A DNA stretch of 64,000 nucleotides from an uncultured Sphingorhabdus sp. (GCA_947501885.1 CANMXN010000002.1:186001-250000); one strand, 5' to 3'; positions 27,646 to 37,143 are shown, numbered from the stretch's first letter. Notes: generated by a model from the sequence alone, not told the origin. Program-made: numbers and translations.

Positions 27646-28986
27646 ATGAAACAGAAATTTACCAATATCGCGCAATGCGCCACTGCTTCCATTGCTCTAT
27701 CTTCGATGGTCTTATCAACCCCAATTTACGCGCAAGAACAAAATGCGCCTGATCCACAATCGCTTAAAAATTATGTCGAGAAATTGGTAAGTTTTGGGAC
27801 TCGCCATACATTATCATCGCCAGACCATCCCACACGCGGCATAGGCGCTGCACGCAAATGGGCAGCGAGTGAATTTCAAAAATTTTCTAACGCATGCGGC
27901 GGATGCATTATCCAAGAAGATATCGCCAGAAAGTTTACGGGGCCACGTGCGCCAGATGGCGTCAATGTCGTCGATGTTTTGGCTATTCAAAAGGGCAGCG
28001 CAGGTTTTGACCATGTTATCATTATAGCCGGACATATCGATAGCCGCGTAACAGATGCACTTGATTCAACATCAGATGCGCCTGGTGCTAATGATGATGG
28101 GTCGGGCACAGCATTGGTTATTGAAACAGCGCGCTTATTATCCAAACAAAAATTCAAAGCCACAATTATCTACGCTCTATTATCAGGTGAAGAACAGGGT
28201 CTTTGGGGTGGAACCCTATTGGCCGAAACCGCAAAAGCAAGAGGTTGGAATGTATCTGCAATGCTCAATAACGACATTGTCGGGAACACATTAGGATTTA
28301 ACGGCTCTGTCGTCGATGATCGTGTCCGCGTATTTAGCGAAGGTATTAGAATATCTGAAAGTCAGGCCGAAAATCTCTCGCGGCGTGGCAGCGGCGGCGA
28401 AGATGACGGACCATCACGCTCTTTAATGCGGGCTATTAAATCTATTAGTGCCAAAAATGAAGCACTGAATTTAGAAGTCTTTGGCGTACGCAGGCCAGAC
28501 CGATTCCGCCGTGGAGGTGATCATTTACCCGCTCTGCAGGCTGGTTTCCCAGCCATTCGTTTCACCGTTGGCGTTGAAAATTACCGTTATCAACATCAAG
28601 ACCTACGAACCGAAGATGGCGTTGAATATGGCGATACGGTTGATCGGATGGACTTTGATTATCTCAGCCGTGTCACAGCCCTTAACATTGCAACCATCAA
28701 ACAACTTGGCAACGCCCCTATCGCTCCAACAAGCGCATCTTTGGCTGGCGCTGTATCATCAGATACTACTGTATCATGGACGCCAGTGAAAGATGTGAAC
28801 CAGTATCGTGTTTATTATCGCCGTAATGATAAGCGTGATTGGCAAGGCAGTCGTTTAGTGACAGGAAATAGTGCAAAATTCAAAGATATGATCGTGGATG
28901 ACATGTTCTTTGGTGTAGCTTCAGTATCACCTGAAGGACATGAGAGCATCATCACCTTCGCTGGATTACCACAACGCAGCAGATAA
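27646..28986 (+). CDS. Secreted M28 family zinc metallopeptidase with C-terminal Fn3 domain
   Basis: This 446-residue protein has a signal peptide (cleavage near IYAQE) and an M28 aminopeptidase-type domain. Zinc ligands are visible in order: His in IAGHIDS, bridging Asp in GANDDGSG, the catalytic Glu and neighbouring ligand in LSGEEQG, Asp in LNNDIVGN and His in GGDHLPAL. A fibronectin type III-like module follows at about 360-440 (SASLAGAVSSDTTVSW). The enzyme probably trims peptides in the periplasm or outside the cell. It converges on ctrA and ends 16 bases before that gene's terminator. Confidence 0.94.
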   Translation: MKQKFTNIAQCATASIALSSMVLSTPIYAQEQNAPDPQSLKNYVEKLVSFGTRHTLSSPDHPTRGIGAARKWAASEFQKFSNACGGCIIQEDIARKFTGPRAPDGVNVVDVLAIQKGSAGFDHVIIIAGHIDSRVTDALDSTSDAPGANDDGSGTALVIETARLLSKQKFKATIIYALLSGEEQGLWGGTLLAETAKARGWNVSAMLNNDIVGNTLGFNGSVVDDRVRVFSEGIRISESQAENLSRRGSGGEDDGPSRSLMRAIKSISAKNEALNLEVFGVRRPDRFRRGGDHLPALQAGFPAIRFTVGVENYRYQHQDLRTEDGVEYGDTVDRMDFDYLSRVTALNIATIKQLGNAPIAPTSASLAGAVSSDTTVSWTPVKDVNQYRVYYRRNDKRDWQGSRLVTGNSAKFKDMIVDDMFFGVASVSPEGHESIITFAGLPQRSR

Positions 28987-29001
28987 TAATCAAACGCCCA
29001 T

Positions 29002-29032
29002 AAAAAATGGCAGCGCACGATGTGCACTGCCA
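29002..29032 (-). terminator. Rho-independent terminator of ctrA
   Basis: Read on the minus strand, the hairpin TGGCAG-T-GCAC / GTGC-G-CTGCCA (29032-29008, one mismatch, 3-base loop) is followed by six T residues (29007-29002). It lies 30 bases after the ctrA stop and also separates the convergent M28 peptidase gene. Confidence 0.88.
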
Positions 29033-29061
29033 CTTAAATAATTTATGCGTGGGTATTAAAT

Positions 29062-29766
29062 TTAAGCAACTTGCGCGTGGTCTTCGCCTTCTTCCATATC
29101 ACGAAGAACATAACCGCGGCCCCAAACGGTTTCGATATAGTTTTCACCGCCGCAAGCAAGGACTAGTTTCTTACGCAATTTACAGATGAAAACATCAATA
29201 ATTTTAAGTTCTGGTTCGTCCATACCGCCATAAAGATGGTTTAGGAACATTTCTTTAGTCAAGGTTGTGCCCTTACGCAGTGACAATAATTCGAGCATGG
29301 CATATTCTTTGCCCGTTAAATGCACGCGAACACCATCAACCTCAACGGTCTTGGCATCCAAGTTCACAGACAATTTACCCGTGCGAATAACAGATTGTGA
29401 ATGGCCTTTCGAGCGACGCACAACAGCATGAATACGTGCTACCAGCTCTTCACGGTGGAAAGGTTTAGTCACATAATCATCAGCACCAAAACCAAATGAA
29501 CGCACTTTACTGTCCATTTCGCTAATGCCTGATAAGATCAAAACAGGCGTTTGTACTTTTGCAACGCGCAATTTTTTCAAAACATCATAGCCGTGCATAT
29601 CTGGTAAGTTTAAATCAAGGCAGATGATATCATAATCATATAATTTACCCAAATCTAAACCTTCTTCACCAAGATCGGTAGTATATACATTGAAACCCTC
29701 TGTGGTCAGCATCATCTCAATAGCTTTTGCTGTTGACGGTTCATCTTCAATTAGTAGTACCCGCAT
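29062..29766 (-). CDS. ctrA: Cell cycle response regulator CtrA
   Basis: The 234-residue OmpR-type regulator is the alphaproteobacterial master regulator of cell cycle, motility and division. The receiver domain (1-120) has the acidic pair E7/D8/E9, phospho-acceptor D51 in CLDLNLP and K104-region TKPF. The C-terminal winged helix carries the highly conserved [20 protein letters not shown] and the [11 protein letters not shown] segment typical of CtrA. The protein ends with QVA, close to the hydrophobic tail needed for ClpXP turnover in Caulobacter (which ends AA). The upstream region contains a consensus CtrA box, so autoregulation is likely. Confidence 0.97.
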   Translation of the reverse strand: MRVLLIEDEPSTAKAIEMMLTTEGFNVYTTDLGEEGLDLGKLYDYDIICLDLNLPDMHGYDVLKKLRVAKVQTPVLILSGISEMDSKVRSFGFGADDYVTKPFHREELVARIHAVVRRSKGHSQSVIRTGKLSVNLDAKTVEVDGVRVHLTGKEYAMLELLSLRKGTTLTKEMFLNHLYGGMDEPELKIIDVFICKLRKKLVLACGGENYIETVWGRGYVLRDMEEGEDHAQVA

Positions 29767-30074
29767 TTGGTAGTCCTTTTTATACTGTTTAGTCGCTCAG
29801 ATCAGTCTAAATCATATTGTTTTAAATTGATCGTTAGATTTAATTAACCATAAGATAGATGAACTGAAAAGGTTAATTTCTCGTTAACAAAGCAAAACCA
29901 GCGAGTCGCAACATATGTAAAATGGTATAAGTGACTCATTTCTGCGGGTTTAGAGCATAAAATAGCTTATAAAAATAATTTGAAAAAAATTGATGCTAAG
30001 GTCAAATTTACGCGTATTTTACGCAAAAACACTCTATTTTACTCTATATTATGCGTAAAAATAGCAATAATTTC
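29767..30074 (-). promoter_or_regulatory. ctrA promoter region with CtrA box and GANTC sites
   Basis: The 308-base region upstream of ctrA contains TTAA-N7-TTAA at 29873-29887, the full consensus for phosphorylated CtrA, about 107 bases before the start codon. Two GANTC sites, the CcrM methylation target, lie at 29903-29907 and 29933-29937. In Caulobacter the ctrA promoter is controlled by both signals. Farther up, TTTTACGCA (30017-30025) and TGCGTAAAA (30052-30060) form a 9-bp inverted repeat of unknown role. Confidence 0.6.
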
Positions 30075-30728
30075 TTATAAAATTAACGATTGAACGCGCT
30101 TTTTCCATGCATCTGCAAGGCTATCAAGAGCCATTAATTGGTGCAGACTAGCTTGCGATTTATCCGTCTTATGCTGACCAAAAAATAAATGCTCAAAAAC
30201 ACGCAGCACAGTCCATTGATGGTTTGGGCTATATATCTGATCTATAGTATCACCTTTCGTAATGACACCTTCTTGCAATACTCTGAAATAGATACCGCAA
30301 TTTCCATTCCGTAAAATATCTACCACCATATTTTTACGATCAAAATGATGCTCAATCTTCCAACAAGGTTGGCGTCCATGGCTAATCTCAATTATAGATT
30401 GTCCAATTGCAAACCTATCGCCAATTTTAACTTTATCCTCGCACAAGCCAAGCGCACTAATATTCTCACCAAAAGCCCCTGCTTGATCAAGCAATTGATG
30501 AGCACCTAATTTATTACGCCAATATTGATAATGTTCGTAAGGATATAAATGCAGAGCTTTATCGGGACCTCCATGGTTTTTAGTGTCGGCCACTTGATCG
30601 CCATCTAAACCATCCTTCGAGAGTCTTATTGAGCCTTCTACTTCTTTACGTGCTATCGAGCTGAACTCTTGATCTCTAAATTTTAATGGCCTACCAACAA
30701 AAAGGTTCAATATTTTTGATTTAATCAT
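30075..30728 (-). CDS. MOSC domain protein (YiiM type)
   Basis: A 217-residue protein of the MOSC family, related to the molybdenum-cofactor sulfurase C-terminal domain, with a C-terminal three-helix extension as in YiiM. The conserved cysteine is in HGRQPCWKIEHHF, and GAFGENISALGL and KNHGGPDKALHLYP are family signatures. YiiM-type proteins use the molybdenum cofactor to reduce N-hydroxylated bases such as 6-hydroxylaminopurine. It is transcribed on its own in the same direction as ctrA, with no moco biosynthesis gene nearby. Confidence 0.9.
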   Translation of the reverse strand: MIKSKILNLFVGRPLKFRDQEFSSIARKEVEGSIRLSKDGLDGDQVADTKNHGGPDKALHLYPYEHYQYWRNKLGAHQLLDQAGAFGENISALGLCEDKVKIGDRFAIGQSIIEISHGRQPCWKIEHHFDRKNMVVDILRNGNCGIYFRVLQEGVITKGDTIDQIYSPNHQWTVLRVFEHLFFGQHKTDKSQASLHQLMALDSLADAWKKRVQSLIL

Positions 30729-30840
30729 GTTAAAGCCATAATAGATTATTTTGTAAAAGACTATCCAATATCTTAATCACAAAAAACTGTTATTATAAAA
30801 CTCTTAATTGAGCGAATAAAATTTAGGGTTGTTAATTAAA

Positions 30841-31989
30841 GTGCACATCCAAGATCTAAGAATAGCCTTATTTAGTGGCAATTATAATTATGTTCGTGAT
30901 GGCGCTAATCAAGCTCTCAACAAATTAGTAGAATATTTGCTCAAGCAAGGTGCTAATGTACGCATCTATTCTCCTACCACTCAAACACCAGCATTTAAGC
31001 ATAAAGGTGATTTGGTATCGATACCATCTATCGCTATACCGGGACGTGAAGAATATCAATTCCCGCTCGCTATCACACCGCGCATTAAACGAGACTTAAA
31101 AGAATTTTCACCTAATATTATTCATACATCGAGTCCTGATTTGGTGGGGCATCGTGCCGTCACCTGGGCACGCAACAATAGCCTACCAATATTATCATCG
31201 GTTCATACACGTTTCGATACTTATGCACGCTATTATAGGATGGGTTTTATTGAACCATTGATGATAACGCTGCTGCGACGTTATTATCGGCGCTGCGATG
31301 CTTTAGTTGTGCCATCAGAGTCTATTGCCTCTATCTTGCGTGAACAAGAAATGCATGACGATATTAGCATTTGGTCACGCGGAATAAACCGAGAAATATT
31401 TGATCCCAGCAAACGCAGCAATGAATGGCGCGCCTCGCTTGGTATAAATGATGACGATATTGTCATTGGGTTTTTGGGCCGCTTGGTGATGGAAAAAGGG
31501 TTAGATATTTTTGCTCAGACAATAGAAAAATTGCGCAATAGCAAGCATAAGTTCAAAATATTAGTGGTTGGAAAAGGCCCTGCTCAAGATTGGTTTGCGC
31601 AGAAAATCCCCGAGGCTATTTTCGTAGGATTTCAAAGCGGAACTGATTTAGGCCGCGCAGTTGCTTCGATGGATATATTGTTTAATCCATCTATTACCGA
31701 GACATTCGGCAATGTGACGTTGGAAGCCATGGCAAGCGGAGTCCCTGTGGTAGCAGCCCGTGCTGCAGGCAGCGAGAGTTTAGTGACTGACAATCATACA
31801 GGGTTATTAATAACACCTGAAAAAACCCAAGAATTTGCGAAAGCTCTAGAGCATTACATAAAAAATCAAGTAGCTAGACATAAGCATGGTGAAGCCGGTG
31901 AGCTTCTATCGCGCAGCTATGATTGGGATAATATCAACAAAATAGTAGCCGATAAATATATAGAGATTATTACCGCGTTTAACAGATGA
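30841..31989 (+). CDS. Glycosyltransferase family 4, glycolipid-synthase-like
   Basis: A GT-B glycosyltransferase of about 382 residues. The N-terminal domain has the pattern FSGNYNYVRDGANQAL and HTSSPDLVGHRAV, which resembles plant and bacterial SQDG/DGDG-type or mannosyl glycolipid synthases. The donor domain has IGFLGRLVMEKGLD, VGKGPAQDWF and the EX7E motif ETFGNVTLEAMASG. The frame opens with TTG at 30829, but the GTG at 30841 has the better spaced upstream purine run (TTAGGG), so it is preferred. It probably acts at the inner membrane. No pathway partner is adjacent. Confidence 0.88.
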   Translation: MHIQDLRIALFSGNYNYVRDGANQALNKLVEYLLKQGANVRIYSPTTQTPAFKHKGDLVSIPSIAIPGREEYQFPLAITPRIKRDLKEFSPNIIHTSSPDLVGHRAVTWARNNSLPILSSVHTRFDTYARYYRMGFIEPLMITLLRRYYRRCDALVVPSESIASILREQEMHDDISIWSRGINREIFDPSKRSNEWRASLGINDDDIVIGFLGRLVMEKGLDIFAQTIEKLRNSKHKFKILVVGKGPAQDWFAQKIPEAIFVGFQSGTDLGRAVASMDILFNPSITETFGNVTLEAMASGVPVVAARAAGSESLVTDNHTGLLITPEKTQEFAKALEHYIKNQVARHKHGEAGELLSRSYDWDNINKIVADKYIEIITAFNR

Positions 31990-31993
31990 TCTA

Positions 31994-32437
31994 TTATCTT
32001 ATTACGCCGCTATCTTTCATACGCTTGCTATAATAGAGCTGCCCGATTGCAATCACATATAATAACCCAGTAAAGAGCAAGCCTGCTGTTCCACCAACAA
32101 CATCTAGGGTTACCCCCGAGGTCAGATGATATAGGCTCGAAACAATCAAACCACCAAGCGATATGATATAGACATAATAGGATAATTTGCTGCGAAATAG
32201 TAACAAGATCGATCCTAATATCGCACCCCATACACCGCAAGCCCATGCTGCATCCACCCATGCTGGAAATTGCATAAAATAATCCAATTGCTCAATATTA
32301 TATTGCGCTAAATATTGTTCATTTTGGGTTTGCGTCATCATATAGTCAAAGCAACCAATAGCATTCCACAAAGTCATAATACAGCCCACAACCCATAAGT
32401 GCCAAGGTGCTTTTATAGATTCTTTTATTTCAGTCAT
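31994..32437 (-). CDS. Hypothetical integral membrane protein
   Basis: This 147-residue protein has four predicted membrane helices: about 11-31 (LWVVGCIMTLWNAIGCF), 61-82, 86-104 and 115-137. The first loop is about 30 residues and contains YLAQYNIEQLDYFMQFPAW; related small proteins of sphingomonads share this layout but have no assigned function. There is no signal peptide, charged intramembrane residue or known motif. It converges on the glycosyltransferase gene (four bases between stops) and is transcribed alone. Confidence 0.75.
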   Translation of the reverse strand: MTEIKESIKAPWHLWVVGCIMTLWNAIGCFDYMMTQTQNEQYLAQYNIEQLDYFMQFPAWVDAAWACGVWGAILGSILLLFRSKLSYYVYIISLGGLIVSSLYHLTSGVTLDVVGGTAGLLFTGLLYVIAIGQLYYSKRMKDSGVIR

Positions 32438-32573
32438 TTTATTTCCCCCTCTAATATTTCCATCCTATCTTTGCCCCAATATTCTATATTATTTTTCAAT
32501 TGGCATCAAATTTTGAGGCGTAGCTCATATTAGATGACTTGCTTCTGGACCTTTTCAGGGAAATATTTACACT

Positions 32574-33911
32574 GTGGATATGAGCGATTTGTTCCAAGAT
32601 GATCCCCTTACTAATCAAAGTGCATCGCGCGAAGAGACCTTGCGCGATGATGCACCACTGGCGGATAGATTGCGGCCCAATAATTTATCACAAGTCATTG
32701 GCCAAGACCATATCACGGGCAAAGATGGATCTATTGGCCGCATGGTGGCTGCTGGTAAATTATCCTCTATCATATTATGGGGACCGCCTGGAACAGGAAA
32801 AACCAGCATCGCACGATTATTGGCAGCCGAAACCAATATGCATTATAAACCGCTTAGTGCCGTTTTTTCAGGCGTAACTGATCTCAAAAAAGCCTTTGGC
32901 GAAGCAGAGAAAGTCGCTCAGACAGGCAAGAAAACATTATTATTTGTCGATGAAATCCATCGTTTCAACAAAGCGCAACAAGATGGATTTTTGCCCTTTG
33001 TCGAGCAAGGCATTGTCACATTGGTTGGGGCCACCACCGAAAATCCAAGCTTTGAACTTAACGCTGCTCTATTGAGCCGTGCGCAAGTGATAATTTTAAA
33101 CAGGCTTGACCATCAAGCATTAGAAGACTTGCTATTACGGGCAGAAACATTGTTGCAGCGTCAATTACCGCTTACCGATGAAGCCCGCAATGCCATGATT
33201 GCATCGGCGGATGGCGATGGACGTTTTTTACTCAACCAAGCGGAGACATTATTCTCGGTTCAAATTGATACGCTGCTAGACCCAGCGGGCCTTGCTAAGT
33301 TCCTACAACGCCGTGTTGCTGTTTATGATAAAAGCGGCGATGGTCATTATAACCTTATCTCGGCTTTGCATAAATCTATGCGTGGTAGCGATCCACAAGC
33401 CGCGCTCTATTGGTTAGCGCGCATGTTAGTAGCGGGCGAAGAACCGCTCTATGTGCTGCGCCGTATAGTTAGATTTGCCTCTGAGGATATTGGCATGGCC
33501 GATCCTAATGCGCTAACTCAATGTATTGCCGCTAAAGAAGCTTATGATTTTCTAGGATCGCCCGAGGGCGAATTGGCCATTGTGCAAGCCTGCCTCTACT
33601 GCGCGACTGCTCCCAAATCTAATGCATTATACGCAGCGCAAAAATCCTCTTTCAAATCCGCCAAAGAAACAGGGTCACTCATCCCGCCTAGCAATATATT
33701 GAACGCGCCAACCCAATTGATGAAAGATATTGGCTATGGCAAAGATTATAGCTACGACCATAATGAGGATGATGGTTTTTCTGGTGATAATTATTGGCCA
33801 GAAGGAATGGATAGCGTAGAATTTTACCAACCCGTAGCCAGAGGGTTTGAAAGAAAAATTCAAGAACGATTAGACTATTGGAGTGAATTACGTGCAAAAA
33901 AACAAAGCTAA
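32574..33911 (+). CDS. rarA: Replication-associated recombination protein RarA (MgsA)
   Basis: The 445-residue AAA+ ATPase acts at stalled replication forks, as a homologue of E. coli RarA and eukaryotic WRNIP1/Mgs1. Walker A is GPPGTGKTS near residue 67, Walker B LLFVDEIHRF, and sensor 1 LVGATTENPSFELN, which is diagnostic for the family. The C-terminal tetramerization region includes DPQAALYWLARML and EDIGMADP. It starts with GTG at 32574 after AGGG; the ATG at 32580 is an alternative. The end of the gene overlaps the start of the next by about 20 bases. Confidence 0.96.
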   Translation: MDMSDLFQDDPLTNQSASREETLRDDAPLADRLRPNNLSQVIGQDHITGKDGSIGRMVAAGKLSSIILWGPPGTGKTSIARLLAAETNMHYKPLSAVFSGVTDLKKAFGEAEKVAQTGKKTLLFVDEIHRFNKAQQDGFLPFVEQGIVTLVGATTENPSFELNAALLSRAQVIILNRLDHQALEDLLLRAETLLQRQLPLTDEARNAMIASADGDGRFLLNQAETLFSVQIDTLLDPAGLAKFLQRRVAVYDKSGDGHYNLISALHKSMRGSDPQAALYWLARMLVAGEEPLYVLRRIVRFASEDIGMADPNALTQCIAAKEAYDFLGSPEGELAIVQACLYCATAPKSNALYAAQKSSFKSAKETGSLIPPSNILNAPTQLMKDIGYGKDYSYDHNEDDGFSGDNYWPEGMDSVEFYQPVARGFERKIQERLDYWSELRAKKQS

Positions 33912-34434
33912 AACTCTTATCGGAAGCGTTATTTTTATAGCTGCATCTTACCTTTCTATATCTGCCGCCTCTGCCTATCAAAGCACGAGCCAATGGTTGT
34001 TAATAGACGAACACATAGGAGGTGAAATTGATAATCTCTCTAGCCAATTATTATTTGCCGATAAAAATAGCTTAAACGGCACAGAAGAAGAGCCAACTCT
34101 ATCCGTTTCTAGTTTGAATTTTAGTGAAGACAAAAATGATAATAGATATCAATTAATGATTCTCGATAACCGTATGAAGGTGACAATAAATTGCGAAGAG
34201 CAAATGTATAAAATTATAAGTATAGAGCAATATGACCAAGATAATATCAAAATAGAAGAACCTATTGTACAGCTTCAAACTGGGCAATGGCAAGAAGCAC
34301 ATTCTTCAAGCTCTCAATCCTTAATAGAATTTTCCTGCAATCCCGATGATGGCGATTATGAACAGCCTTTTGGTCCCAATGTACAGCCCTTAGAAGGATT
34401 AATTGGGTATCTAAATGCGGATTGGAGCAAATAA
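33892..34434 (+). CDS. Hypothetical secreted protein
   Basis: A protein of about 180 residues, unrecognised. A signal peptide (KNKAKTLIGSVIFIAASYLS, then ISAASA) is clear. The mature part is acidic and beta-rich, with two cysteines (CEEQ and SCNP) that could pair. A GGAG motif at 33880-33883 stands eight bases before the GTG at 33892, making that the likely start; an upstream GTG at 33883 would be too close. It begins inside the end of rarA, and its stop is directly followed by the start of a beta-lactamase-fold gene, so these two secreted proteins are probably made together. Confidence 0.72.
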   Translation: MQKNKAKTLIGSVIFIAASYLSISAASAYQSTSQWLLIDEHIGGEIDNLSSQLLFADKNSLNGTEEEPTLSVSSLNFSEDKNDNRYQLMILDNRMKVTINCEEQMYKIISIEQYDQDNIKIEEPIVQLQTGQWQEAHSSSSQSLIEFSCNPDDGDYEQPFGPNVQPLEGLIGYLNADWSK

Positions 34435-34435
34435 T

Positions 34436-35848
34436 ATGCGCTTACGCACTGTTCTTCCATCTATTTTTATTGCCACAATATCTCTAACGGCTACACCCTC
34501 AGCCTTAGCTCAAAATCAAAGCAGTAGTGATTATGACAGAGCTTTAGCAGCGGGTTATAAAGCCCAATTCACCTGCTCTGGTCTCTTTAACGGAAATAAA
34601 GACATATTAGATATTCAGCGCGATGAATTAAGCGGTATATATGATCGGGTTGCCCCCATAGTGAAGCAATTAGAAGCTGTTACTGATTTTACCGACAAAC
34701 ATGTTCGGGTGGATTATGGCGGTCCTCAGCCAAGATATTCTATCTGGAACCCCAATACGGGTTGCACCGCCATGCCGATAGGATGGAAAGCCTTTATGAA
34801 AAACGGCGCCATTCACATTGCACGCCCCAAATTAGACAGATTGGCAGCTGGTGCCTTGGATAGCAAAAAATGGCCTATGGGTGCTGCGCCCTTTGCTAAA
34901 GGTGAGCCTGTAGTCGCTCGTGCTGGCGTAGATGAAACTCACTGGGTAGCCCGTAAATTATTTAACAAAAACAATAATATCTATGGCGGCAATACAAGTG
35001 CAGTGCTGATTATGCGTGGTACAGATATTTTAACAGAGCAATATAAAAGAGGTCATGATAAGCATACATCCCAACGTACTTGGTCGGTTGCCAAATCCAT
35101 CGGCGGAACATTCGCAGGCTATGTTGCGCATAAAAACGGTTTAGATGTAAACGCATCGCTTAACCTATGGGCCAATAAAGACGACCCGCGCAATGCCATC
35201 ACCATTGATGATACGCTGCGCATGGCAAGCGGCCTATACAGCGATACCGCTGGCAATCGCACCGATCCGATTTATATGGGCGGTAGCAGCGCGAGCGAGC
35301 GGACAATATCTTGGCCAAGCCAATATGAACCCAAAGCCAAATTTCGTTATTCCAACAATGATATCTTATTGGCCTCTATGGCCGTGCGCAAAGCCGCCCC
35401 TGATATTCATCCGCATCATTTATTTGATAAATTAGGGATGACACGCACCTATGCCGAAACCGATTGGCAGGGTAATTATCTGCTCTCCAGTCAAGTTTGG
35501 ACCACCGCGCGCGATTTGGCACGACTTGGCTTACTCTATATGCATGATGGTGTCTGGCCTTATGGCGAGAAAGGGCCAGAGCGATTACTACCAGAAAATT
35601 GGCGGCAATATGTCAGCGCCGCATCTGGACCACAGCCGACACGCGATCTTGGCTATGGCGCAACATTTTGGCTCATGAATAATGTAGAGGGTGTGCCTAA
35701 AGACGCAATTTCCGCTAATGGAAATCGTGGGCAATATCTTGTCATCATTCCGTCACTTGACTTAATCATTGTTAGAAGGGGTTATGATACGCGGAAAAAG
35801 CGATTTAATATACAACTCTTTACACAAGCAATCATCTCCAAACTATAA
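34436..35848 (+). CDS. Secreted serine hydrolase of the beta-lactamase/transpeptidase fold
   Basis: A 470-residue protein with a signal peptide (to about SALAQNQ). The catalytic motif SxxK is found in WSVAKSIGG and the second motif YxN in RYSNND, the set of class C beta-lactamases, esterases and 6-aminohexanoate-dimer hydrolases. The segment GYGATFWLMNN, then NGNRGQYLVIIPSLDLIIVRRG is characteristic of the last branch. The N-terminal ~130 residues precede the catalytic domain and are specific to this branch. GGAG eight bases before the ATG at 34436 supports the start. A true antibiotic-resistance role is not indicated. Confidence 0.88.
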   Translation: MRLRTVLPSIFIATISLTATPSALAQNQSSSDYDRALAAGYKAQFTCSGLFNGNKDILDIQRDELSGIYDRVAPIVKQLEAVTDFTDKHVRVDYGGPQPRYSIWNPNTGCTAMPIGWKAFMKNGAIHIARPKLDRLAAGALDSKKWPMGAAPFAKGEPVVARAGVDETHWVARKLFNKNNNIYGGNTSAVLIMRGTDILTEQYKRGHDKHTSQRTWSVAKSIGGTFAGYVAHKNGLDVNASLNLWANKDDPRNAITIDDTLRMASGLYSDTAGNRTDPIYMGGSSASERTISWPSQYEPKAKFRYSNNDILLASMAVRKAAPDIHPHHLFDKLGMTRTYAETDWQGNYLLSSQVWTTARDLARLGLLYMHDGVWPYGEKGPERLLPENWRQYVSAASGPQPTRDLGYGATFWLMNNVEGVPKDAISANGNRGQYLVIIPSLDLIIVRRGYDTRKKRFNIQLFTQAIISKL

Positions 35849-35948
35849 AAGCTAATACATTACCCTATTCATATCCTAAATATCATGTTATCGTTTACTG
35901 TAATGAATGAATAATATTCAGAATTATTAATTTACGAGGGGTGATCTA

Positions 35949-37118
35949 ATGTTAGATAATATACAATTTGGAGGCTATGAACTAGACTCCGCAGTTGCAA
36001 TGGAGTGGGGCCAGTTAGCAGTTACAGCACTCATTATTTTAATCGTCACTTGGGTCTTAGCAAAAGTTGCTAAATGGGTATTTGCACGGTTAGTTGATAA
36101 AATTGGTTTCCTACAACGTGCATCAGGATCAGGCGAGTCTATCGGTCAATCCATGGGAAAGATCGTTAGTTTATTGATCTGGCTTTTCGGTCTGCTGGCA
36201 ATTTTAAATGTTTTCAAATTAGAAAGCGTTGTCGCACCTGTTCAAACATTACTCAATAATGTCATGGATTTCATTCCTAATATTGTTGGCGCAGCATTAA
36301 TTTTCTTTGTTGGTGCAATGGTTGCACGAATTGTAAAACAATTGGTTGAAACAGCTCTTAGCACCGTTAATTTTGATAAATGGGCCAATAAAGGCGGCGT
36401 TGACGATGTAACAGGTAACAGCAAAATCAGCGGTATCATTGGTACGGTTGTCTATGTACTCATAATAGTTCCTGTTGCAATTGCTGCACTTAATGCACTG
36501 AAAATATCAGCTATTAGTGAACCTGCAGTTGCATTACTTACTACAATTTTCGAAGCTATCCCATTAGTCATTGGAGCGGCTATCATTCTTGCGATTGCAT
36601 TCTTTATTGCACGTTGGGTTGCCGACCTTATCGAAGATGTGTTGCCAGGCCTTGGTGTTGACCAATCTATTAGTGCTATGGGTGTATTACCAAAAGGTAT
36701 GACCGCAAGTGCTCTTATCAGTAAAATCAGCAGCATTGCAATTATGGTCTTTGGCGCCATCGCAGCAACCAAATTACTCGACTTCCCAGAACTTACTAAC
36801 ATATTAAACACAGTATTGGCACTGGGCGGAAAAGTATTATTTGGTGCAGTCATCATCGCTGCAGGTTTCTTCATTGCAAATATCCTTGCCAACTTTGCAA
36901 GCGAAGGTTCTGCTAAAATCATTCGTTATGGTACATTGTTCGTATTCGTTGCAATGGGCCTATCTTATATGGATGTTGGCGGACCAATCACGCAATATGG
37001 TCCATTAGCAATCATCGTTGGTGCTACTATCGCAGGTGCAATCGCATTTGGTCTTGGTGGTCGCGAAGCAGCAGCGAAGGTCTTAAAAGATATGAGCTCT
37101 AGCAAAACCAAAAAATAA
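35949..37118 (+). CDS. Mechanosensitive ion channel family membrane protein (TM-helix repeat type)
   Basis: The 389-residue protein has about ten to twelve hydrophobic helices, with repeats of the pattern V..N...FIPNIVGAALIFFVGAMVAR (for example FIPNIVGAALIFFVGAMV and AIPLVIGAAIILAIAFFIAR), the 'conserved TM helix' repeat seen in CmpX and related MscS-superfamily proteins. It lacks the usual soluble MscS vestibule domain. These proteins respond to membrane tension or osmotic stress. GAGGGGTGAT before the ATG is a strong ribosome binding site, and a terminator follows the gene, so it is a single-gene unit. Confidence 0.9.
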   Translation: MLDNIQFGGYELDSAVAMEWGQLAVTALIILIVTWVLAKVAKWVFARLVDKIGFLQRASGSGESIGQSMGKIVSLLIWLFGLLAILNVFKLESVVAPVQTLLNNVMDFIPNIVGAALIFFVGAMVARIVKQLVETALSTVNFDKWANKGGVDDVTGNSKISGIIGTVVYVLIIVPVAIAALNALKISAISEPAVALLTTIFEAIPLVIGAAIILAIAFFIARWVADLIEDVLPGLGVDQSISAMGVLPKGMTASALISKISSIAIMVFGAIAATKLLDFPELTNILNTVLALGGKVLFGAVIIAAGFFIANILANFASEGSAKIIRYGTLFVFVAMGLSYMDVGGPITQYGPLAIIVGATIAGAIAFGLGGREAAAKVLKDMSSSKTKK

Positions 37119-37143
37119 TAAGCTTAAGCTCTATTAAAAAGAG

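Noticed and set aside
29822-29837. Second CtrA box upstream of ctrA
   Set aside because: TTAA is followed after seven bases by GTTA rather than TTAA; the spacing is off by one, so only the site at 29873-29887 is kept.
34436-35848. Antibiotic-resistance beta-lactamase
   Set aside because: The SxxK and YxN motifs are present, but the C-terminal signature and length fit esterase/aminohexanoate-hydrolase relatives rather than AmpC.
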